Assembly: GCA_018303045.1 (NCBI GenBank)
Contig: JAGVYX010000065.1
Span: forward strand, 1 to 10,599
DNA length: 10,599 bases
Reading direction: 5' to 3'
Origin: Candidatus Woesearchaeota archaeon
Lineage (GTDB): Archaea > Nanobdellota > Nanobdellia > Woesearchaeales > GW2011-AR9
The notes under the pieces were generated by a model, which ran no database searches, was not told the origin of the DNA, and was given only the letters and a program-made list of their open reading frames with translations. Positions 5,969 to 10,599 of this stretch are shown piece after piece; position 1 is the first letter of the stretch, and each line of letters begins with the position of its first letter. Made by a program: the position numbers and the translations under genes.

Positions 5969-5978
5969 TTAATAATTT
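5969..5978 (+). promoter_or_regulatory. TATA element of the AlaE-like gene
   Basis: TTAATAATTT is centred about 26 nt before the ATG at 5999. A second candidate, CATAAAT (5961-5967), is slightly too far upstream. Confidence 0.45.
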
Positions 5979-5998
5979 GGCTATTGTTTTAATTATTG

Positions 5999-6487
5999 AT
6001 GGCTCATCAGAAAGATCTCGAGGAAAGAGTCAACAGTTCTCTTATTGAATATAAACAGCAAAATTCTAAACTCAGAAATTATCTGGTGAATACTACCGCA
6101 TCATGGTTGTATTGGACTCCAATCATGACGGCCACAGAATGCATCTCCGGGTTAGAACTAGACGAAGTGATAAATTCGCGTTTAACCAGTTTAGTTATTG
6201 GAGCAGTAGTAGCTCATCCACATGGACTCTTTAGAAAATACTGGTCTGATGCCTTAAATATAACTCCGCAAAGCCGCCAGTTTTCAAAATATATTGCTGA
6301 TACAACTGCTACTTGGTGTTTTCAAATTCCGTTATATTCTTTGCAACTATACTGCTCTGGAACTTCCTTTAAAGAGGGATTAACTGCTTTCGGCATCGGA
6401 CTAGCCGCCAGTGCGATATTGGGAAGGCCTTATGGTATTTTCCAAGATTCCTGGCGAAAATTATGGGGAACAAAACCAGTCTTTTAG
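5999..6487 (+). CDS. AlaE-like (L-alanine exporter family) small membrane protein
   Basis: The 162-residue protein resembles the AlaE family, whose E. coli member (149 residues) exports L-alanine by proton exchange. The chain is a twofold repeat. Half one (about 30-88) runs NTTASWLYWTPIM, SG-LELDEVINSRL, then VVAHPHGLFRKYWSDAL. Half two (about 99-158) runs ADTTATWCFQIPL, SG-TSFKEGLTAF, then ILGRPYGIFQDSWRKLWG. Each half supplies about two membrane segments and ends with the family's PxG-F/Y-D/K pattern. A charged 30-residue N-terminus precedes it. I start at ATG 5999; the TTG just before it adds one residue. It follows the amino-acid permease on the same strand but has its own promoter-like sequence. 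Alanine as substrate is taken from the family, not shown here. Confidence 0.72.
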   Translation: MAHQKDLEERVNSSLIEYKQQNSKLRNYLVNTTASWLYWTPIMTATECISGLELDEVINSRLTSLVIGAVVAHPHGLFRKYWSDALNITPQSRQFSKYIADTTATWCFQIPLYSLQLYCSGTSFKEGLTAFGIGLAASAILGRPYGIFQDSWRKLWGTKPVF

Positions 6488-6687
6488 GTCTATCTCTGTG
6501 CATCAATAAGCACCCCAGTATACGTTTTGTTGAATAAGCATCTACCAATAGGCGGACTTTCCTCTCATGACCTATTAATAAACCACTGCGGTTTAAGCGA
6601 ATTTTCTTTCCACACCTATTTAAGGCATTAGCCATTAATTAATAGTTAACTGATGTTTCCACTAAACAATACTAAAATTCACGAAAG
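6488..6687. other. Intergenic stretch with two small hairpins, no gene seen
   Basis: I find no credible gene here. AATAGG (6547-6552) can pair with CCTATT (6571-6576), and TAAACC (6579-6584) with GGTTTA (6590-6595) around a 5-nt loop, giving two adjacent hairpins downstream of the AlaE-like gene. The minus-strand open frame across 6369-6635 overlaps that gene and has no family features. Confidence 0.4.
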
Positions 6688-6699
6688 ATTTAAAAATAA
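6688..6699 (+). promoter_or_regulatory. TATA element of the S-layer-like gene
   Basis: ATTTAAAAATAA is centred near 6694, predicting a transcription start near 6720 and a leader of roughly 57 nt. Confidence 0.5.
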
Positions 6700-6719
6700 G
6701 CCTAGAGTTAAGCCTTTGT

Positions 6720-6770
6720 AATAGGGCTTGGCTCTATTCATAGTCCAAAAAGTTTTAAAATTTGGAGGAG
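6720..6770 (+). promoter_or_regulatory. Structured mRNA leader with strong Shine-Dalgarno of the S-layer-like gene
   Basis: AATAGGG (6720-6726) pairs with CTCTATT (6732-6738) around a 5-nt loop, placing a 7-bp hairpin at the predicted 5' end of the mRNA. An overlapping alternative pairs 6710-6715 with 6724-6729. GGAGGAG (6764-6770) lies six nt before the ATG at 6777 and is the only strong Shine-Dalgarno sequence I find in the window. It decides the start at 6777 against an in-frame TTG at 6762. Confidence 0.65.
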
Positions 6771-6776
6771 ATTAAA

Positions 6777-8114
6777 ATGAGAAAACTTTTGAGTTTAATA
6801 ACAGTTTTCGTTATTAGCTTACTAACTGTATCTTTGGTTGCTGCTGTACCATCAGAAAGCAATCTAGGCAGCCTAACTGGGGCTTTTTACCCTTGGGATA
6901 TTACAGTTGAAGTTAATGGCGAAGATTACCGATGGGATTCACAGCGAACCCAGTGGTGGGATGGTTTCACCTGGGGCACCAATGTTGCCGTAGAAGAAGG
7001 TGAAGACCTGGACATCAAAGTTACCTTGAGAAATCAGGGGCCTGTAGATGCTAAAGGTATAGAAGTTCTAGCAAGAATCAGCGGTTACGAGTACTCTGAC
7101 AGCGAAGAGCTACAAGACACAACCGGATTATTTGACGTTAAAGCCGGAACGAGAAAGTCAGTTAAACTGAATGTTCCAGTTCCAACAGATTTAACCAACG
7201 GTGAAAATGCTTTGAGAATCTTCGTTCTCGATAGAAACTCGCAACCGATTCAGATAAGCTTCCCATTAGAAGTAGAATCACCTCGACATTCAGTTAATAT
7301 TGAAGACGTAACCTTTTCACCAAGCAATACTGTGAAAGCAGGACGCTCACTATTAGCCAATGTTTTGGTGGAAAACTTTGGAGATAGAACTGAAGAAGAT
7401 GTTAAAGTTACCGTAGCTATCCCTGAATTAGGCCTTAGCGCGTCAGAATTTATTGATGAAATAAAAGCTGATGACAGCGAAAGCGTATCCGGAGATTTTA
7501 ACGGCGGCTTAATGTTAAACATCCCAGCTGATGCAGCTGCGGGAGAATACGATGTAGTAGTTACTGCTCAATACAAGGATTTGAAGGAAACTGTTAAAAA
7601 AGCATTCAAATTAACCGTTGTTGGCAATGAACAATTTGCTAACGTTGACAAATTAGTATTGGCAGTTGGCCCTGAAACACAAACTGTGGCCGTTGGCGCA
7701 GCAGCTTCATATGGCATTGCATTGACTAACGCAGGCAGCGCTTCTAAAGCTTATACTTTAAAAGCAGTTACCGGCGACTGGGCTTCAGCTTCCTTAAGCG
7801 AAAGCTTGGTAGTTCTAGAACCTGGTAAAAATGCAGTAGTATATGTTGACGTAAAAGTAGCTAATGATGCTCCTACTGGCGCTCATGCAGCTTCCGTTAG
7901 CGTAATGTCCGGCAATGAAGTTTTAGAAACTGTAACTTTAAATGCCAACGTTGTTGATGCTAAAGCTAATAGCGCTGGAAGAGATTCCGGTAGCCTAAGA
8001 AACGGACTAGAAATCGCATTGATTGTTCTGGTAGTATTACTGGTAATCATCGGTTTAATAGTTGGTTTCAGCAGACTGCGTAAAGACGACGAAGACGACC
8101 AAACTTACTACTAA
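6777..8114 (+). CDS. Putative S-layer-like surface protein with CARDB/NEW3-type repeats
   Basis: This 445-residue protein is exported and anchored by its C-terminus. It has a signal peptide (MRKLL, a hydrophobic core to about residue 24, then AAVPSES). An N-terminal region rich in Trp (YPWDI, WDSQRTQWWDGFTWG) follows. Then come three beta-sandwich-like units, each with a V-x-x-G...N-x-G core: VEEGEDLDIKVTLRNQG (about 72-88), VKAGRSLLANVLVENFG (about 186-202) and VAVGAAASYGIALTNAG (about 304-320). A single membrane helix (410-431) and a short cytoplasmic tail RLRKDDEDDQTYY end the protein. This layout matches proteins annotated as putative S-layer proteins in DPANN archaea; the repeats resemble CARDB or NEW3 folds. 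Strong ribosome binding site, structured leader and strong T-rich terminator suggest high expression. An adhesion or envelope-scaffold role is inferred. Confidence 0.75.
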   Translation: MRKLLSLITVFVISLLTVSLVAAVPSESNLGSLTGAFYPWDITVEVNGEDYRWDSQRTQWWDGFTWGTNVAVEEGEDLDIKVTLRNQGPVDAKGIEVLARISGYEYSDSEELQDTTGLFDVKAGTRKSVKLNVPVPTDLTNGENALRIFVLDRNSQPIQISFPLEVESPRHSVNIEDVTFSPSNTVKAGRSLLANVLVENFGDRTEEDVKVTVAIPELGLSASEFIDEIKADDSESVSGDFNGGLMLNIPADAAAGEYDVVVTAQYKDLKETVKKAFKLTVVGNEQFANVDKLVLAVGPETQTVAVGAAASYGIALTNAGSASKAYTLKAVTGDWASASLSESLVVLEPGKNAVVYVDVKVANDAPTGAHAASVSVMSGNEVLETVTLNANVVDAKANSAGRDSGSLRNGLEIALIVLVVLLVIIGLIVGFSRLRKDDEDDQTYY

Positions 8115-8152
8115 GTTTTAACTAAAACTTTTTTTCTTTTTTTTCTCTTTTT
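8113..8152 (+). terminator. Hairpin plus long T-run terminator of the S-layer-like gene
   Basis: AAGTTTT (8113-8119) pairs with AAAACTT (8124-8130) around a 4-nt loop, starting within the stop codon, and is followed at once by an interrupted T-tract to about 8152. Archaeal RNA polymerase stops on such U-runs. Confidence 0.8.
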
Positions 8153-8160
8153 CTGTGTAT

Positions 8161-8349
8161 TTCTTCAAAGTTGGGAAGAAGGTTATGGTCGGTTTATGGT
8201 GCCGCAGGAATGGGTACAGGGAAGAATTTATTCTATTGCTTAGGTATTTTAAATATGCCTATTCCACGGGTGGTTTCTGCAAGAAACCCCATAAAACACC
8301 GTTTTCTCGTGTGTTCACCGGTAGTGGTCGCGAGTGATTGACAATTGTC
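8161..8349 (+). ncRNA. Candidate structured RNA with a three-way junction (core 8190-8301)
   Basis: In the 306-nt gap before the reductase gene, the plus strand folds into a compact junction. P1: TTTATGG (8193-8199) with CCATAAA (8289-8295), extended by CGG/CCG (8190-8192/8299-8301) across a 3-nt bulge. P2: CCG/CGG (8202-8204/8267-8269), then GGAATGGG (8207-8214) with CCTATTCC (8258-8265), extendable by two pairs. P3: GGTTTCT (8272-8278) with AGAAACC (8282-8288), directly abutting P1. A separate hairpin TTCTTC/GAAGAA (8161-8166/8175-8180) lies upstream and a palindrome GACAATTGTC (8340-8349) downstream. I recognise no RNase P, SRP or other known RNA motif. It could be a free small RNA or a leader; its promoter is not clear and the strand is inferred. 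Confidence 0.5.
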
Positions 8350-8387
8350 CTTTATTATAATTCAGCAGAAAAATAAGGTTTAACAAC

Positions 8388-8397
8388 TTTTTTAAAG
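8388..8397 (+). promoter_or_regulatory. TATA element of the reductase gene
   Basis: TTTTTTAAAG is centred about 27-28 nt before the ATG at 8421, fitting a leaderless mRNA. Confidence 0.5.
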
Positions 8398-8420
8398 CTA
8401 ATTTTAACTTAATTAAAGTA

Positions 8421-9542
8421 ATGTATATAACGATAATCGGAGCTGGTCCAGTCGGCTGTTACGCGGGATATCTGTTGGCGAAAGCCGGAAATAAAGTAGA
8501 GATTTTTGAGAACCATCCGCAGGTCGGCCTGCCTATTCAATGCACCGGCATTTTAACTTCAGATTTTGATGAATTTAAATTTCCACTGGATTCTTTTTTG
8601 GTAAATACTATTAACAATATAGAAGTTTACTCGCCGAATAAATCAGTAACCATAAAGCAAAAAGATTATATTGTCTGCCGGAAAAAATTTGACAACTTTT
8701 TTGCTGATAAGGCCAAAGCAGCTGGAGCAAAAATATTTGTTGATCATTCATTTGTTAGAAGAGAAAATAAAGACATCATCATTAACGATTCTAAGCATAA
8801 TTCTAAAAATAAGCATAATTCTGAAAATAAGCATAATTCTGAAAAAAGGTTGCAGCCGGATATCATTATTGCTGCCGACGGCCCTTTGTCGCCTGCGGCT
8901 AAAGCCTTCGGATTGTATCATCCCGGACGGAAGAATTATTATGGGATTCAAGCGGTCGTAGAAGGCAATTTTGATCCGCAAACGATTAAAACTTATTTTG
9001 GCAATGAAATTTGTCCGGGCCTGTTTGCCTGGATAACTCCAGAATCATCTAAGACCGCCCGAGTGGGCTTAGCTGCTCTAAAAAATTCCAGAGCTTATTT
9101 TGATGCCTTTATGAAGCAACAGGGCTTTATTGTTAAAGAAATGCAGGCCGGCGCAATTCCTTTATTTAATCCCCAACAACAGCTTCAAAAAGATAATTGC
9201 TATGTTTTAGGCGATGCGGCCGGCTATGTCAAAGCCACAACCCTGGGCGGGTTAATTCCTGGATTAAAGCAGGCGGAAATTTTGGCCGATTGCCTGATTA
9301 ATCAGAAAAATTATGAACAGGAAATTCAACCCTTAAAGAGAAAGATGCGGCTGCATTTACGGGCGCAAAAATTGCTAATGAAGTTTAGCGACCAAGATTG
9401 GGATAAACTGGTTTCTTATGTCGCGCAACCAAGAATTCAAAAACTCTTTGAGAAATATACTCGAGACAATCCCATTCCTTTAGTTGCCGGTATTTTATGG
9501 AGAGAACCGCGATTTTTTAGATTTCTGACGAACTGGTTTTGA
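8421..9542 (+). CDS. Geranylgeranyl reductase-family FAD-dependent oxidoreductase
   Basis: The 373-residue protein begins with a Rossmann dinucleotide fold, IIGAGPVGCYAGYLLAKAG (5-23), with Glu30 ending the second strand. QCTGIL (40-45) stands at the position of the family's cysteine-containing substrate motif. VLGDAAGYVKATTLGGLIPGL (262-282) is the second FAD motif in the form typical of geranylgeranyl reductases. These enzymes saturate isoprenoid chains, in archaea those of the ether lipids; the family also holds halogenase-like members. Length is slightly under the usual 390-450. The stretch KHNSKN-KHNSEN-KHNSEK (125-142) is a low-complexity insert encoded by three 18-bp tandem copies, in a region where the family has a beta-hairpin. 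C-terminal residues 300-373 are helical and basic. Start ATG 8421 follows a TATA element at leaderless spacing. The gene is flanked by structured DNA on both sides. Confidence 0.85.
   Translation: MYITIIGAGPVGCYAGYLLAKAGNKVEIFENHPQVGLPIQCTGILTSDFDEFKFPLDSFLVNTINNIEVYSPNKSVTIKQKDYIVCRKKFDNFFADKAKAAGAKIFVDHSFVRRENKDIIINDSKHNSKNKHNSENKHNSEKRLQPDIIIAADGPLSPAAKAFGLYHPGRKNYYGIQAVVEGNFDPQTIKTYFGNEICPGLFAWITPESSKTARVGLAALKNSRAYFDAFMKQQGFIVKEMQAGAIPLFNPQQQLQKDNCYVLGDAAGYVKATTLGGLIPGLKQAEILADCLINQKNYEQEIQPLKRKMRLHLRAQKLLMKFSDQDWDKLVSYVAQPRIQKLFEKYTRDNPIPLVAGILWREPRFFRFLTNWF
8792..8845 (+). repeat. 18-bp tandem repeat (three copies) inside the reductase gene
   Basis: Units 8792-8809, 8810-8827 and 8828-8845 read TAAGCATAATTCTRAAAA. 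The last two are identical and the first differs by one base. The unit length is a multiple of three, so each copy adds six residues (KHNSxN) without shifting the frame. Confidence 0.9.
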
Positions 9543-9562
9543 TTTCTTGCTTGGGTATCATA

Positions 9563-9635
9563 CCCCGCAGCTGTTTCCGCAAGGAAACTCACGAACGCGA
9601 GTGACTCGACTGCTGCGAAGGGGATTTTTTATTTT
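9563..9635 (+). terminator. GC-rich branched hairpin with T-run between convergent genes
   Basis: CCCC and GCAGC (9563-9571) pair with GCTGC and GGGG (9612-9616, 9620-9623) across a GAA bulge. Inside is GTTTCC-GCAA-GGAAAC (9573-9588), a 6-bp stem with a GNRA tetraloop, and a weaker hairpin, TCAC/GTGA (9589-9592/9601-9604) or CGAG/CTCG (9598-9601/9605-9608). T-rich sequence (9625-9635) follows on the plus strand. It sits 20 nt after the reductase stop, so a terminator or 3' stabiliser is likely. A small RNA is possible. Confidence 0.6.
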
Positions 9636-9643
9636 TGGCTGGT

Positions 9644-10564
9644 TTAGCCAGGGATATCCTGTATTTTTGCCTTAATTATTTTAGCTGCGGTTTTCTCTTT
9701 AACAAAATTCTTTTTAGTTTTCTTCTCTTTGTTTGCCGTAAGCTCTCTGATAATTTCCAGCTGAGGCGGCTGCGCCTTCCTAACAAATTGCTTAATATCC
9801 CTAAAATTATTCTCCATTTCCAGAGCTTCAGAGATATTTTTTTGGTGGACTTCATTTAACCCCCCTAATCTGAAAATAATGCCTTCTGAAACGCCCAGTT
9901 TTTTTGCTGTTTTTAAATCATTTCTCAACTGCAGTCCGGAAAGCAGCGGCTCATGCCCGTTAACGCCAGTGGCAATAGTTCCCAAGGCGATGCAAAATTT
10001 TTTTCCATGCTGCTGCAATCCCAGTCTGCACTCTTTCTTAAGGGTGTTTTCTGAGAAATGGTGCATTGATCTATACATCATTTTAATTACTCGCACATGG
10101 CCATTGTTATAATGCAATCCCCACCATTCAAGCATTCTTTCTTTCCATCCGCCCTCCGGATAATATTCGGCTAGATAGATGGGGGCCTTATAATTATTGA
10201 TAAAATTTCTAATTAACTGCTTGTTGTCTTTGAAATTGGCCAGAGCTTTAAAGTATAATTTAATTTTCTTGCGCGAGGGAATTTCCAAATCCAGCATCAC
10301 GGGAATGTTTTTGCCCCATAATTCTTCAAAAATTCTTAACAGGGCTTTTCGATCAGAGATGGGAGAAATCCAGTATCCTTCCTTTTTATCTAGGACAGGC
10401 CAGTAAATAACCTGAGTTATATTTTTGCTTTTAATCTTCTGTTTTAGGGCTTTAAAAGCAGTTAAGCTGGGGGCAGCCAGATATAATTTGGCGGGCCACT
10501 GCAAGAATTTGATTCTGGCTAAATTTTCTTTGGTTGGAAACTCTTCAAAAAAGCTAATTTGCAT
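9644..10564 (-). CDS. Conserved-looking protein of unknown function, possible TIM-barrel-like
   Basis: I do not recognise this 306-residue protein. It has no signal peptide or membrane helix. The alternation of strands and helices (KLYLAAPS, QVIYWPVL, IPVMLDLEIP, APIYLAEYYP, VRVIKMMYRSM, KFCIALGTIATGV, EGIIFRLGGL) is what an alpha/beta barrel gives. Conserved-looking polar positions are YWISP (64-68), the DLE of MLDLEIP, AEYYPEGG, and NGHEP in the GTIATGVNGHEP segment. A glycoside-hydrolase-like or sugar-binding barrel is a guess only. The last 35 residues are lysine-rich and look disordered or nucleic-acid binding. Start ATG 10564 is supported by a TATA element 27 nt upstream. It is convergent with the reductase gene, with the branched hairpin between them. 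Confidence 0.75.
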   Translation of the reverse strand: MQISFFEEFPTKENLARIKFLQWPAKLYLAAPSLTAFKALKQKIKSKNITQVIYWPVLDKKEGYWISPISDRKALLRIFEELWGKNIPVMLDLEIPSRKKIKLYFKALANFKDNKQLIRNFINNYKAPIYLAEYYPEGGWKERMLEWWGLHYNNGHVRVIKMMYRSMHHFSENTLKKECRLGLQQHGKKFCIALGTIATGVNGHEPLLSGLQLRNDLKTAKKLGVSEGIIFRLGGLNEVHQKNISEALEMENNFRDIKQFVRKAQPPQLEIIRELTANKEKKTKKNFVKEKTAAKIIKAKIQDIPG

Positions 10565-10586
10565 TATCTCAAAGGAAGATTTAATG

Positions 10587-10595
10587 TTTTATAAA
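10587..10595 (-). promoter_or_regulatory. TATA box of the right-end unknown gene
   Basis: TTTATAAAA on the minus strand is centred 27 nt before the ATG at 10564, again fitting a leaderless transcript. Confidence 0.65.
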
Positions 10596-10599
10596 GGTT

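Noticed and set aside
6369..6635. Minus-strand open frame of 88 codons overlapping the AlaE-like gene
   Set aside because: It lies largely antisense to or beyond a better-supported gene and shows no protein-like pattern or promoter.
8155..8337. Open frame of 60 codons starting with GTG in the gap before the reductase gene
   Set aside because: No family features, odd composition, and it runs through the paired segments of the structured RNA; treated as chance.
8161..8349. RNase P RNA or SRP RNA
   Set aside because: The universally conserved RNase P core words and the SRP helix 8 GGAA-loop motif are not found on either strand.

Overview
The window looks like a low-GC archaeal chromosome, probably from a DPANN lineage of the Woesearchaeota/Pacearchaeota type. 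The archaeal call rests on an aEF-1beta gene, an archaeal short zinc-ribbon protein, a tRNA-Trp gene with two bulge-helix-bulge-type introns, a geranylgeranyl-reductase-family gene, and TATA elements placed about 26 nt before many start codons (leaderless mRNAs). The DPANN placement is inferred from small genes, AT richness and the style of the S-layer-like protein; no phylogeny was run.

Layout. Positions 1-3429 are a minus-strand block. From right to left it holds a class I glutamine amidotransferase (GMP synthetase glutaminase-like), ribA overlapping rtcA by a GTGA junction, a zinc-ribbon protein followed by aEF-1beta, and a PEBP/YbhB-like lipoprotein cut by the left edge. Positions 3430-3602 are a divergent control region rich in inverted repeats. 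Next on the plus strand come the two-intron tRNA-Trp(CCA), an endonuclease/exonuclease/phosphatase (EEP) protein only 13 nt behind it, an amino-acid permease broken by a frameshift with apparent loss of a short segment, an AlaE-like membrane protein, a large S-layer-like surface protein with a strong Shine-Dalgarno leader, a candidate structured RNA (8190-8301), and a geranylgeranyl reductase-family flavoprotein. The last gene (9644-10564, minus) is a full-length protein I do not recognise. A GC-rich branched hairpin followed by a T-run lies between the two convergent genes at the right end.

How it fits together. Several genes bear on translation or RNA: aEF-1beta, the zinc ribbon, RtcA (RNA 3'-phosphate cyclase) and an intron-bearing tRNA that needs splicing. 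Others belong to cofactor, nucleotide and lipid metabolism (RibA, GATase, reductase) or the cell envelope (S-layer-like protein, lipoprotein, transporters). I see no mobile element, CRISPR array or phage gene. The most notable observations are the noncanonical T-loop intron in tRNA-Trp, the three-way-junction RNA at 8190-8301, the palindrome bracketing the GATase TATA box, and the broken permease.
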